A DNA stretch of 64,000 nucleotides from Aquificaceae bacterium. GTDB lineage: Bacteria > Aquificota > Aquificia > Aquificales > Aquificaceae. The stretch's first letter is position 1, and the number at the start of each line of letters is the position of its first letter. The notes below the pieces were generated by a model. The model saw nothing but the letters and a program-made list of their open reading frames with translations, was not told the DNA's origin and searched no databases. The stretch spans positions 18,741-82,740 of the forward strand of contig JBBFKQ010000001.1 in NCBI GenBank assembly GCA_037481935.1. The letters run 5' to 3'. The position numbers and the translations under genes are program-made. Shown piece by piece: positions 38,603-46,501 of the stretch.

Positions 38603-38652
38603 TTGACCGCACCTGAAGAGAGACATATACTTTCAGGGAAGGAGGTGCGGTC
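38603..38652 (+). promoter_or_regulatory. Promoter of the pfpI operon flanked by a 10-bp inverted repeat
   Basis: TTGACC (38603-38608), 17-bp spacer, TATACT (38626-38631). The perfect inverted repeat GACCGCACCT (38605-38614) / AGGTGCGGTC (38643-38652) brackets the -10 and start site, and the right arm includes the GGAGGTG ribosome-binding site next to the ATG. The arms are 28 bp apart, which suggests an operator bound at two half sites or, in a longer read-through RNA, a hairpin hiding the ribosome-binding site. Confidence 0.7.
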
Positions 38653-39201
38653 ATGAAGAAGGTTCTTATCCTCACTGGAGATGCTTCAGAAGCCCTTGAG
38701 GTCTTCTATCCCCTTTACAGGTTAAGAGAAGAGGGTTTTGATGTGAAGGTGGCAACGCCTGGCAGAAAGCTGGTTCAGACAGTTGTCCACGACATGGAGC
38801 CAGGTGTGATGGAGACCTATACGGAGAAGCTTGGCTACAGGCTGGAGGCAGACCTTACCCTCAAGGAGGTAAATCCCGAAGACTTTGATGCCCTTTTTAT
38901 ACCCGGGGGGAGAGCTCCCGAGTATGTAAGGACTCATCAGAAAGCTGTAGAGGTTGTCAGGCACTTTTTTGAGAAGAACAAGCCTGTGGCAACTCTCTGC
39001 CATGGTCCTCAACTGCTGGTGGCGGCAGGTGTGGTAAAGGGCAGGAAGGTGAGCGCCTTTTATGTGCTGAAAGCCGATGTTGAGATGGCAGGGGGTGAGT
39101 ATGTGGACGGTGTGGTTGTGGATAAGAACCTTGTTTCTGGCAGAGCCTGGCCAGACCTTCCAGAGATAATGAGAGAGTTTCTTAAACTCTTAAAGGGTTA
39201 A
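38653..39201 (+). CDS. DJ-1/PfpI-family protein
   Basis: 182 residues, one class I glutamine amidotransferase-like domain. Nucleophile elbow VATLCHGPQLL (Cys116-His117), GG in FIPGGRAPEY. Relatives are proteases, chaperones or glyoxalase/deglycase-like enzymes; the exact activity cannot be assigned. First gene of an operon with a flavodoxin-like protein and a molybdenum hydroxylase, under the promoter at 38603-38631. Confidence 0.9.
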   Translation: MKKVLILTGDASEALEVFYPLYRLREEGFDVKVATPGRKLVQTVVHDMEPGVMETYTEKLGYRLEADLTLKEVNPEDFDALFIPGGRAPEYVRTHQKAVEVVRHFFEKNKPVATLCHGPQLLVAAGVVKGRKVSAFYVLKADVEMAGGEYVDGVVVDKNLVSGRAWPDLPEIMREFLKLLKG

Positions 39202-39203
39202 AG

Positions 39204-39761
39204 ATGGGGAATGTGCTCGTGTTATACGACAGCAGAACGGGAAACACGAAGAAGATGGCAGAGCTGGTGGCAGAGGGAGCAAGGAGGGTAGCAGACACTG
39301 AGGTCAGGCTCAGGTCTGTTGAGGAAGCCACTAAGGAAGATGTGCTCTGGTGCCATGGTATGGCTGTGGGCACGCCCACCAACATGGGTATAGTGTCCTG
39401 GAAGCTCAAGAGGTTTTTTGACGATGTAATAGGAGACCTGTGGGGAAAGATTGATGGCAAGATTGGCTGTGCCTTTTCCTCTTCAGGTGGATGGGGCGGT
39501 GGCAATGAAGTGGCGTGCCTCTCTGTGCTTTATATGCTGATAAACTACGGCTTTTTAGTCTTTGGGCTCACTGACTACACTGGAAAAAAGTTTACCCTTC
39601 ATTATGGCGCAGTTGTGGCAGGAGAGCCAAGAACTCAAGAGGAAAAGGAAGCCTGCCTGCGACTGGGCGAAAGGCTTGCCCAGTATGTGGCGGTGGTTTA
39701 CGGGGGAAGAAGAGAGCTTTTAGAGCACATAATAAGCTTTGGAGGTAAGTTTCCATGGTAA
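39204..39761 (+). CDS. Flavodoxin-like / NAD(P)H:quinone oxidoreductase (WrbA-like) protein
   Basis: 185 residues. FMN phosphate loop VLYDSRTGNTKKMAE near the N-terminus, GTPTNMG and FSSSGGWGGGNE loops for the flavin ring. Likely a soluble FMN protein carrying electrons or reducing quinones. It starts 2 bp after the pfpI-like gene and overlaps the Fe-S subunit gene by 7 bp. Confidence 0.87.
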   Translation: MGNVLVLYDSRTGNTKKMAELVAEGARRVADTEVRLRSVEEATKEDVLWCHGMAVGTPTNMGIVSWKLKRFFDDVIGDLWGKIDGKIGCAFSSSGGWGGGNEVACLSVLYMLINYGFLVFGLTDYTGKKFTLHYGAVVAGEPRTQEEKEACLRLGERLAQYVAVVYGGRRELLEHIISFGGKFPW

Positions 39762-40216
39762 AAGACTTTGAACTGAAGATAAACGGCAGACTATACAGGG
39801 TTAGGGCTTACGAAGATGAGCCCCTTCTGTGGGTTATACGCGAGAGGCTTAGATTGACTGGCACAAAGTTTGGGTGTGGTATTGGCATGTGTGGTTCCTG
39901 CACGGTTCTGATGGGCAGGCAGGCGGTCCGGTCCTGTCTTCTGCCTGTAAAGGATGCGGTGGGAAAGGAGATAACAACCATAGAAGGCATACCCTCCGAC
40001 CATCCCCTCAAAAGGGCATGGCTTGAGCTTCAGGTGCCTCAATGTGGATACTGTCAGCCCGGTCAGCTCATGGAGGCATATGCACTTCTGATGGAAAATC
40101 CAAGACCCACAAGGGAGCAAATCATCCAGAGGCTCTCTTCTCACATATGCAGGTGTGGCACCTACAACAGGATAGTCAGGGCGGTAGAAACCGCCTCAAG
40201 AGGAGGCAAAGCATGA
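39755..40216 (+). CDS. (2Fe-2S) subunit of a xanthine dehydrogenase-family molybdenum hydroxylase
   Basis: 153 residues: N-terminal plant-type [2Fe-2S] cluster (CGIGMCGSC ... C) and C-terminal helical [2Fe-2S] domain (CGYCQPGQ ... CRCGTY). This is the small subunit of IorAB/CoxSL-type enzymes. It has no signal peptide and is probably exported bound to the Tat-bearing large subunit. Overlaps the large subunit start by 4 bp (ATGA). Confidence 0.93.
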   Translation: MVKDFELKINGRLYRVRAYEDEPLLWVIRERLRLTGTKFGCGIGMCGSCTVLMGRQAVRSCLLPVKDAVGKEITTIEGIPSDHPLKRAWLELQVPQCGYCQPGQLMEAYALLMENPRPTREQIIQRLSSHICRCGTYNRIVRAVETASRGGKA

Positions 40217-42297
40217 TTACGAGAAGAGAACTTTTAAGACTGGGTGGTCTTACTCTTTCCGTCATGTTAACGCCCGGCGGCTACAGAATTCTCAAGGCTC
40301 AGGAAGTGCCAAGAAGGTATGCCCCAAACCTCTGGATAAACCTTTCAAAAGACAACTATCTTACTGTCTTTGTAAACAAGTCAGAGATGGGTCAGGGCGT
40401 CTACACAGGTCTTCCCATGCTCATAGCGGAGGAGCTTGACTTTCCCTGGGAAAGGGTAAGGGTAAGACCAGCTCCTGCAGGCAGAGCCTATGTAGACCCC
40501 AAGATGGGTATACAGCTTACTGGGGGAAGCACCAGCGTAAGAAACATGTATGAGACCCTCAGGCTCGCCGGTGCCAGCATGAGGGAGATGCTTATCAGTT
40601 CTGCCAGCAAAAAGCTGAGTATTCCAGCAGAGCAGATAAGGGCTGAGAGGGGACTGATTGTTGCAGGCGGCAGGCGCTACACCTACGGTGAGTTTGCAGA
40701 CCTCGCCATGAAAGAGCCTGTGCCGTCAAAACCCAGACTCAAAAAACCGGATGAGTTTATATATATTGGCAGGTCTGTGCCCAGGCTTGATGCACCGGAG
40801 AAGGTAGAGGGCAGAGCAATCTTTGGCATAGATACCTTTGAAGATGGCATGGTCTATGCGGTGGTAGAAAGACCTCCCTACTTTGGTGCAAAGCCTATGA
40901 AGGTGGAGGCCAGCGAAGCAAAGTCTTTGCCTGAGGTGGTGGATGTCTTTCCCATATCCACAGGTGTGGCGGTATGCGGGCAGTCCTTCTGGTCCTGTCA
41001 GAAGGCAAGAGAAAGGGTAAGGATAGAGTGGAGTGAGAGCCTTGTGAAGGGCTGGGGGAATGAGGACCTTGAAAGATACTTTTTGCAGAAGTTGAAAGAG
41101 AGAGGTGAAGTGGTAAAGGTTAAGGGAAGCCCCCAGAAGGTTTTTGAAAGCTCATCCACAAGGCTGGAAGAGACCTATATACAACCCTATCTATATCACG
41201 CAACCATGGAGCCCATGGCGTGCCTTGCCTGGGTAAAGAAGGACGAGTGCATAGTCTACGCTCCCACTCAGTCCCAGACATGGGTTCTGGAGGCGGCAAA
41301 GAGAATAAGCGGGCTTCCAGAGAGCAGGATAAGGGTCATAACCACATATCTTGGGGGTGGCTTTGGAAGAAAGGCAAACGCAGAGTTTGTGGCAGAAGCC
41401 CTTGAGATATCAAAGAGGCTTGGAAAGCCCGTCAAGCTCATATACACGAGAGAGGACGACATCAGGTCTGGCTACTTCAGACCTTACAGTGCAACCCTTC
41501 TGAGAGCTTCCGCAGACCAGAAGGGCAACATAACCTCTCTTAGCTTTAAGATAGCAGTCCAGCCACTTCTGGGTGGGAGAGCATCAGTAGAGGGTGTGGA
41601 AAACATGTTTTATGACATTCCCAACCTGCATGTAGAAAGGGTGGATGTGGAGCTTCCAGTTAGCGTGTGGTTCTGGAGGTCAGTGGGCTCAACCCACAAC
41701 GCCTTAAGCCTTGAGACATTTATAGACCGTATAGCCTACCAGACAAGGCAGGACCCGGGTGAGCTCAGGCTAAGGCTCCTCAAAAACAACCCGGTAGCCT
41801 ACAGGGTAGTCCAGACCGCCATGGAAAAGGCAGGCTGGGGCAGGAAGAAAAACCTCGGCATTGCCTACCACTACTCCTTTGGAAGTCATGCCTGCCATGT
41901 GGCGGAGGTAAGCCTTGACAGAAAAACCGGTCAGGTAAGGGTTCACAGGGTGGTGGCGGTCATAGATGTGGGTCCTGTGGTGGTCCATCCCGACCTTATC
42001 CGCTCTCAGGTGGAAGGGGCTGTGGTTATGGGGCTCAGCATGGCTCTAAAAGAGCAGGTGAAGTTTGCAGGCGGTGGCGTTGAGAACACAAACTTTGGCA
42101 CATACCAGCTTCTGAGGACCGATGAAGCGCCGGAGATAGAGGTTCACATACTCACCTCAAGGCGTGAGATGGGTGGGGTTGGAGAGCCAGGACTACCACC
42201 CACTGCGCCTGCGGTCGCCAACGCCCTCCTGTGGGGCTATGGCATAAGGGTAAACAGATTGCCCATGAGCCCAGAATACATAAAGAGCCTGCTGTGA
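40213..42297 (+). CDS. Molybdopterin-binding large subunit, isoquinoline 1-oxidoreductase/aldehyde oxidase type, Tat-exported
   Basis: 694 residues. The start at 40213 has AGGAGG upstream and gives a Tat signal, MITRRELLRLGG (Arg4-Arg5); a longer frame from 40042 lies inside the Fe-S gene. Conserved Mo-cofactor segments include YLGGGFGRKANAEF and GGVGEPGLPPTAPAVANA. No FAD subunit is encoded nearby, which fits the IorB group, where electrons leave to a cytochrome or membrane carrier. Substrate unknown (aldehyde or N-heterocycle). Confidence 0.92.
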   Translation: MITRRELLRLGGLTLSVMLTPGGYRILKAQEVPRRYAPNLWINLSKDNYLTVFVNKSEMGQGVYTGLPMLIAEELDFPWERVRVRPAPAGRAYVDPKMGIQLTGGSTSVRNMYETLRLAGASMREMLISSASKKLSIPAEQIRAERGLIVAGGRRYTYGEFADLAMKEPVPSKPRLKKPDEFIYIGRSVPRLDAPEKVEGRAIFGIDTFEDGMVYAVVERPPYFGAKPMKVEASEAKSLPEVVDVFPISTGVAVCGQSFWSCQKARERVRIEWSESLVKGWGNEDLERYFLQKLKERGEVVKVKGSPQKVFESSSTRLEETYIQPYLYHATMEPMACLAWVKKDECIVYAPTQSQTWVLEAAKRISGLPESRIRVITTYLGGGFGRKANAEFVAEALEISKRLGKPVKLIYTREDDIRSGYFRPYSATLLRASADQKGNITSLSFKIAVQPLLGGRASVEGVENMFYDIPNLHVERVDVELPVSVWFWRSVGSTHNALSLETFIDRIAYQTRQDPGELRLRLLKNNPVAYRVVQTAMEKAGWGRKKNLGIAYHYSFGSHACHVAEVSLDRKTGQVRVHRVVAVIDVGPVVVHPDLIRSQVEGAVVMGLSMALKEQVKFAGGGVENTNFGTYQLLRTDEAPEIEVHILTSRREMGGVGEPGLPPTAPAVANALLWGYGIRVNRLPMSPEYIKSLL

Positions 42298-42677
42298 AAT
42301 TGAGCCTGCCCTTTCTGGAACACATAGGTGCGGAGCTGGTGAGCCTCTCCCCAGAGGAGGCGGTTCTGATGATAGATGTGAGGGACTATCACCTTCAACA
42401 CCTTGGCTATGTGCATGGTGGAGTCATATCAAGCCTTGCGGACAACACAGGCTGGTATGCGGTGGTGGCAAACCTCCCAGAAGACAGAACCTCTGTCACC
42501 ATAGAGATAAAGGTTAACTACCTCAAGCCTGCGGAGAGGGGTGAGCTGGTCGCAAAGGGGAAAGTTCTTAAGATGGGTAAAAGAGTTGCCTTTGCAGTGG
42601 TGGAGGTCTGGCAGGGCTCAGAGCTGGTTGCCTACGCCACGGGCACCTATGCGGTGCTTGAATTCAGAAGCTCCTGA
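42294..42677 (+). CDS. PaaI/YbgC-type hotdog thioesterase
   Basis: 127 residues. Hotdog-fold motif YVHGGVISSLADNTGW and TVSIEIKVNYLKPA-like strand. The start is GTG overlapping the stop of the Mo subunit by 4 bp (GTGA); the alternative ATG at 42231 would need a 67-bp overlap. Probably hydrolyses an acyl- or aryl-CoA; its presence with the hydroxylase hints at clearing an aromatic or aldehyde-derived CoA ester, which is inference. Confidence 0.85.
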   Translation: MKLSLPFLEHIGAELVSLSPEEAVLMIDVRDYHLQHLGYVHGGVISSLADNTGWYAVVANLPEDRTSVTIEIKVNYLKPAERGELVAKGKVLKMGKRVAFAVVEVWQGSELVAYATGTYAVLEFRSS

Positions 42678-42679
42678 AC

Positions 42680-43042
42680 CTAATCCCCACTCTCCTCCGG
42701 ATAGGTTATGCCTTCAACGGACATAAACTCTATATACTTCAGACCCCAGCGGTGCATGGCTTCAAAGATATCCTCAAGGCTTCTGCCTATTTCCGTAAGC
42801 TCGTATTCCACCATGGGAGGCACCACGGGATAGATAGTTCTGCTTACAAGCCCACAGGCTTCGAGCTCCCTGAGCTGTTTTGAGAGCATTCTCTGGGTGA
42901 TTCCAGGTATTGCCCTTTGAAGCTCAGAAAACCTCTTTTTGCCGTTCATGAGGTTTTTTAGTATGTAGAGCTTCCATTTACCGCTCAGCGTCTGTATGGC
43001 GAGCTCTGCAGGGCAAACTACTGAGTTGTTTCTATGTTTCAT
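42680..43042 (-). CDS. HxlR-family transcriptional regulator
   Basis: 120 residues, a winged helix-turn-helix typical of HxlR: CPAELAIQTLSGKWKLYILKNL, GITQRMLSKQLRELEACGLV and the wing VVPPMVEYELTE. A conserved Cys (residue 10) near the N-terminus is the redox-sensing position in YodB/HypR/QorR relatives. TATACT lies 7 nt before the ATG and no ribosome-binding site is present. It lies between two redox operons, 2 bp from the end of the thioesterase gene. Confidence 0.92.
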   Translation of the reverse strand: MKHRNNSVVCPAELAIQTLSGKWKLYILKNLMNGKKRFSELQRAIPGITQRMLSKQLRELEACGLVSRTIYPVVPPMVEYELTEIGRSLEDIFEAMHRWGLKYIEFMSVEGITYPEESGD

Positions 43043-43049
43043 GGAAGAT

Positions 43050-43101
43050 AGTATATATCAAAACAGACCGTTCTTGACAGACATGCATCGGGGGATAAAC
43101 T
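43050..43101. promoter_or_regulatory. Divergent promoters: HxlR gene (-) and redox operon (+)
   Basis: Minus: TATACT (43055-43050), 7 nt before the HxlR ATG. Plus: TTGACA (43074-43079), 16-bp spacer, TAAACT (43096-43101), leader of about 15 nt with AGGAGGT. CAGAC occurs twice (43064-43068 and 43078-43082) between them, a possible but unproven regulator contact. Confidence 0.65.
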
Positions 43102-43121
43102 CAAAGGCAGGAGGTATAACC

Positions 43122-43544
43122 ATGAGCGTAATGAAGGGGGTAAACTTCTGGAGCTTTCTCTTCGCATCTCAGATGGGGGGATGGGCTATGGTGGTGCTTG
43201 ATATGGTGTATGCAGGATGGTTTGGGCTTTTTGGCGTATTCCCCGGCACAAAGGACTGGGGCTGGGTTCTCAAGCATCAGATAGATGCCACCCTTTTTGC
43301 CATACCTCTGGTGCTTCCCTATGTATGGAGGCTTCTACCGGGTCCGGGACTTCTCAAGGGCATAATCTACGGAGTGCTCTGGCACATATTTGTCATGATA
43401 GTTTCCTTTGTGGGAAGCCTTGGCAACGCCCTGTGGTTTCAAAAGCCCATGCCCGTGAATGCACAGATAAGCACCTTTGTGCTCCACGCAGTGTGGGGTG
43501 GAGTAACTGGCTTTCTTTACAATCCACCACAAAAGGAGGTGTAA
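43122..43544 (+). CDS. Integral membrane protein of unknown function
   Basis: 140 residues with about four hydrophobic helices (near 8-35, 50-72, 80-100, 115-132), rich in Trp and Gly. No family recognised. GGAGGT lies 7 nt upstream of the ATG. First gene of the operon running through the CDGSH protein, methyltransferase, quinone reductase, nitroreductase and TauE. The frame extends upstream to 42996, but that part overlaps the regulator and is rejected. Confidence 0.8.
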   Translation: MSVMKGVNFWSFLFASQMGGWAMVVLDMVYAGWFGLFGVFPGTKDWGWVLKHQIDATLFAIPLVLPYVWRLLPGPGLLKGIIYGVLWHIFVMIVSFVGSLGNALWFQKPMPVNAQISTFVLHAVWGGVTGFLYNPPQKEV

Positions 43545-43546
43545 AC

Positions 43547-43741
43547 ATGGCAAGACTTGTAAAGCTTACAGAAAAAGGACCCTACAAGTTAGAGGCTGGC
43601 GAGGAAACCTATTATCTTTGCCAGTGCGGTCTTTCTAAGAAGTTTCCCTTCTGCGATGGCTCTCACAAAAGAACAAAGGACGAAGAGGACGGTAAGCTAT
43701 ACTTATATGATGAAAACTCAAGGATAGAAATAAAGCTATAA
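43547..43741 (+). CDS. CDGSH-type iron-sulfur protein
   Basis: 64 residues carrying the full CDGSH signature CQCGLSKKFPFCDGSH (Cys25, Cys27, Cys36, His40), which holds a redox-active [2Fe-2S] cluster with 3-Cys-1-His ligands as in mitoNEET. AGGAGG is 8 nt upstream. It follows the membrane protein by 2 bp. A small soluble electron or cluster carrier is likely. Confidence 0.93.
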   Translation: MARLVKLTEKGPYKLEAGEETYYLCQCGLSKKFPFCDGSHKRTKDEEDGKLYLYDENSRIEIKL

Positions 43742-43753
43742 AGGAGGCTTTTT

Positions 43754-43981
43754 ATGAAGAACTTTGACAGGGAAAAGGCGGTTGAGTATGTGAAAAGGCT
43801 TGAAAGCCTTAAAGACCTTCTTTCAGCCTGCCTTGAAGAGGTGGAGGTATGCGCAAGCTACGCTCCTGTGGAGGGTTGTGAAGTCTTCATGAAGAGGCTA
43901 TACGATAGCCTAAAGGAGCATCAGGAGGCAGTTCAAGAAGCTATAGAACACTGGAATTACATGGTATCTGTGGAGGAGTAA
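43754..43981 (+). CDS. Small helical protein of unknown function
   Basis: 75 residues, mostly helical and acidic, with three cysteines (LLSACLEEVEVC, VEGC). Good ribosome-binding site (AAAGGAGG). It lies 12 bp after the CDGSH gene and its stop directly precedes the methyltransferase ATG. No family recognised; it may bind a metal or pair with the CDGSH protein. Confidence 0.75.
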   Translation: MKNFDREKAVEYVKRLESLKDLLSACLEEVEVCASYAPVEGCEVFMKRLYDSLKEHQEAVQEAIEHWNYMVSVEE

Positions 43982-44548
43982 ATGGTCTTTAAGTTTCCAG
44001 AAACCAACTGGCAGGTGCTTTTGCTTCCACAAAGAGAAAGCTGGCAAAGCGTAGAGGATTTCTTCAAGGTGGTGGAGCCAAAAGAATATGAGGTCTGGGC
44101 GGACATAGGCTGTGGTCCGGGATACTTTACCCTGCCTTTAGCTCAGCATGTAAAAAAGGTATATGCCATAGACCAGTCCTCCTTTATGCTGGAAAGGTGC
44201 AGGGAAAGGGTTCAGAAAGAGGGACTGAAAAACATAGAATATATGCTCTGTGAGGAAGACCACATGCCTTTAGAGGACAGAGCGGTCAGTGTGAGCCTTC
44301 TTGCCAATCTCTTTCATGAACTCTTAAAGCCCGAGGATTTTTTGGAAGAAGTTGGCAGGATAACCAGTCACAGAATAATACTTATAGACTGGCATCCTGT
44401 GCACTCACCAGCTGGTCCACCCCTTGAAGAGAGAGTGCCAGAGGATGAGGTGCTCAGCTTCATGGAAAAGAGAGGCTTTAAACTGCTGGAGAGACACTCT
44501 GTCTTCCCCTACCACTACTTTTTAATCTTCAGAGCAAAGGAGGCATAA
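43982..44548 (+). CDS. Class I SAM-dependent methyltransferase
   Basis: 188 residues. SAM-binding motif I VWADIGCGPGYFTLPLA, motif II acid in VYAIDQS, and a later LLANLFHEL motif as in UbiE/ArsM-like enzymes. The start follows the previous stop without a gap, with GGAGGAG upstream. Substrate unknown. Confidence 0.87.
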   Translation: MVFKFPETNWQVLLLPQRESWQSVEDFFKVVEPKEYEVWADIGCGPGYFTLPLAQHVKKVYAIDQSSFMLERCRERVQKEGLKNIEYMLCEEDHMPLEDRAVSVSLLANLFHELLKPEDFLEEVGRITSHRIILIDWHPVHSPAGPPLEERVPEDEVLSFMEKRGFKLLERHSVFPYHYFLIFRAKEA

Positions 44549-44549
44549 C

Positions 44550-45128
44550 ATGATAACAGTAATTTACGCCCATCCCAATCCCAAGAGCTTCAATCACGCC
44601 ATAAAGGAAGAGGTGCTCGGCTTTCTCTCCTCAAAGGGTCTCAGGTATGAACTTAGAGACCTGTATGCCATGGGCTTTGACCCTGTGCTTTCTGCGAGGG
44701 ATTTTGAGACCTTTCTTTCTGGAAATGTGCCCGAGGACATAAGGAGAGAGCAGGACATTATAAAGGCGTCCAGCCTGCTTCTTTTTATCTACCCCATATG
44801 GTGGACGGGTATGCCCGCCATCCTCAAGGGCTACATAGACAGGGTCTTTAGCTATGGCTTTGCTTATGAGGAAAGGGATGGTGAGCTTGTAGGGCTTCTT
44901 TCTGACAAGAAAGCATTCATAATAAACACCCTCGGAGCTTCAGAGCTTGATTATAGACCGTCAGGTATGGAAGAATGTCTGATAAAGACCACAGACACGG
45001 GTATTTTCAAGTTCTGTGGCGTGGAGGTGCTCAGACACCTTTTCCTCTACTCGGTGCCTTACATAACCGAGGATGAAAGGAAGGCCATGCTGGAAATGAT
45101 CAGAAAAGAACTGGAGGAGGTCCTATGA
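44550..45128 (+). CDS. NQO1/KefF-type NAD(P)H:quinone oxidoreductase
   Basis: 192 residues with a flavodoxin-like fold: VIYAHPNPKSFNHAIKEEV phosphate-binding start, LLLFIYPIWWTGMPAILKGYIDRVF (flavin/quinone pocket typical of the NQO family). Two-electron reduction of quinones avoids semiquinone stress. Overlaps the nitroreductase by 4 bp. Confidence 0.9.
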   Translation: MITVIYAHPNPKSFNHAIKEEVLGFLSSKGLRYELRDLYAMGFDPVLSARDFETFLSGNVPEDIRREQDIIKASSLLLFIYPIWWTGMPAILKGYIDRVFSYGFAYEERDGELVGLLSDKKAFIINTLGASELDYRPSGMEECLIKTTDTGIFKFCGVEVLRHLFLYSVPYITEDERKAMLEMIRKELEEVL

Positions 45129-45745
45129 GAGAGTGTCTGAAGCTAATCACAGAAAGAAGGTCCATCACCTTTTTTGACCCTACAAAAGATGTGCCCGATG
45201 AGCTTATAAAGGAGATTCTTGAGGTCTCCGCCACTGCTCCTTCTGGCTACAACATACAGCCCTGGGAGGTCATTGTGGTAAAGGACAGGGAAAAGAAAAG
45301 GAAACTAAAGGAAATCTGCTATAACCAGCAGAAGGTGGAAGACGCCAGCGCCAACATAGTGCTCCTTGCCAACACAAGGGCTGGATTTGAGCATGTGGAC
45401 AGAGTTCTTGACAGCTGGATAGAGCTGGGATATGTAAAGCCAGAGGCAAGGGAGAGCCTGAAGGCTCAGATTACCGCAGGCTGGCAGGACCCACAGAGGG
45501 CTTTCAGGAAAGCGGTCAGGGACACAGCCCTCTTTGGCATGACCATAATGATTGTTGCCAGAGCCTACGGACTTGAAACCCACCCCATGGAAGGCTACGA
45601 CGAGCAAAAGCTTAAGGAATTTCTCCTTATAGAAGAGCACAAGGTGGTGCCCATGATAATAGCCATAGGCTACAAGGACCCTTCAAAAGAGCTACTGCCG
45701 AGGGCTTACAGGTTCAGGTTCGAGGAGTTTGGAAGGATAGTTTAG
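45125..45745 (+). CDS. Nitroreductase-family FMN oxidoreductase
   Basis: 206 residues. N-terminal RRSITFFDPTKDVPDELIKEIL and TAPSGYNIQPWEVIVV are the FMN-binding hallmarks; FGMTIMIVARAYGLETHPMEGYD is in the second half. NAD(P)H-dependent reduction of nitro or quinone compounds is likely. Followed by a TauE gene whose GTG shares a base with this stop. Confidence 0.9.
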   Translation: MRECLKLITERRSITFFDPTKDVPDELIKEILEVSATAPSGYNIQPWEVIVVKDREKKRKLKEICYNQQKVEDASANIVLLANTRAGFEHVDRVLDSWIELGYVKPEARESLKAQITAGWQDPQRAFRKAVRDTALFGMTIMIVARAYGLETHPMEGYDEQKLKEFLLIEEHKVVPMIIAIGYKDPSKELLPRAYRFRFEEFGRIV

Positions 45746-46497
45746 TGGAGTCCTTTTTTATATCCTTCGGCTCTGCCTTCCTCGCGGGGGCAATAAACGC
45801 AGTGGCCGGCGGTGGAACTCTCATCACCTTTCCCGCTCTTCTCTGGCTTGGGCTTGACCCTGTAGTTGCCAACATTACCAACACGGTAGCCCTCTGGATA
45901 GGTTCACTTTCTGGTGCCTTTGGCTTCAGAAAAGAATTCAAGGAGATAAAAAGCCTCATAGCACCCTTTTTCCTGTCTTCTGCTCTTGGTGCATTGGCTG
46001 GTGCCCTTCTTCTCCTCAATACACCCTCCCAGACCTTCAGGTCAGTGGTGCCCTTCCTCATATTCTTTGCAGTCTCCATGCTTGCCCTGAGCGAGGTGAT
46101 AAAAAGGCTCATCTCCAGGTTTTCCCCTGAGAAAAGGGGGCTATACCTGCTCTTGCCTCTTTTTCTTCAATTCCTTACAGGTGTATACGGGAGCTACTTT
46201 GGCGCAGGCATTGGCATAATGATGCTGGCGAGCCTGACCCTTTCTGGAGTTCATCGCATCCACACCGCCAACGCCCTCAAAAACCTTCTGGGCTTTTCAA
46301 TAAACCTTCTGGGTGCTTCCATCTTCGTGCTTAGCGGAAAAGTGAGCTGGCTTTATGCCCTTTCTATGATGCCAGGCTTTGCACTGGGTGGATATGTGGG
46401 AGCGAGGGTTTCTCTGGGACTAAGACCCAGGGTGGTCAGGCTTTTTGTGGTCATGTGGGGGTTTTCTATTGGAGTTTACATGCTGGTGGTAGAATAG
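45745..46497 (+). CDS. TauE/SafE-family membrane transporter
   Basis: 250 residues, about seven to eight transmembrane helices. N-terminal SFGSAFLAGAINAVAGGGTLITFPALL and the second repeat GVYGSYFGAGIGIMMLASL are family signatures. Members export sulfite, sulfoacetate or other sulfur anions. GTG start overlapping the upstream stop (TAGTG), GGAAGG about 8 nt before. Confidence 0.88.
   Translation: MESFFISFGSAFLAGAINAVAGGGTLITFPALLWLGLDPVVANITNTVALWIGSLSGAFGFRKEFKEIKSLIAPFFLSSALGALAGALLLLNTPSQTFRSVVPFLIFFAVSMLALSEVIKRLISRFSPEKRGLYLLLPLFLQFLTGVYGSYFGAGIGIMMLASLTLSGVHRIHTANALKNLLGFSINLLGASIFVLSGKVSWLYALSMMPGFALGGYVGARVSLGLRPRVVRLFVVMWGFSIGVYMLVVE
46490..46495 (+). promoter_or_regulatory. Extended -10 element for aroA
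   Basis: TGGTAGAAT: the TGN extension plus TAGAAT (46490-46495), 6 nt before the aroA ATG and inside the end of the TauE gene. No ribosome-binding site, so a leaderless aroA transcript is likely. Confidence 0.5.
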
Positions 46498-46501
46498 TTG
46501 T

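Noticed and set aside
40042-40212. Longer N-terminus for the molybdenum hydroxylase large subunit
   Set aside because: The region is the Fe-S subunit gene in another frame; the start at 40213 has AGGAGG and yields a clean Tat signal.
42996-43121. Longer N-terminus for the 4-TM protein
   Set aside because: It overlaps the HxlR gene and both promoters; the start at 43122 has a good ribosome-binding site.
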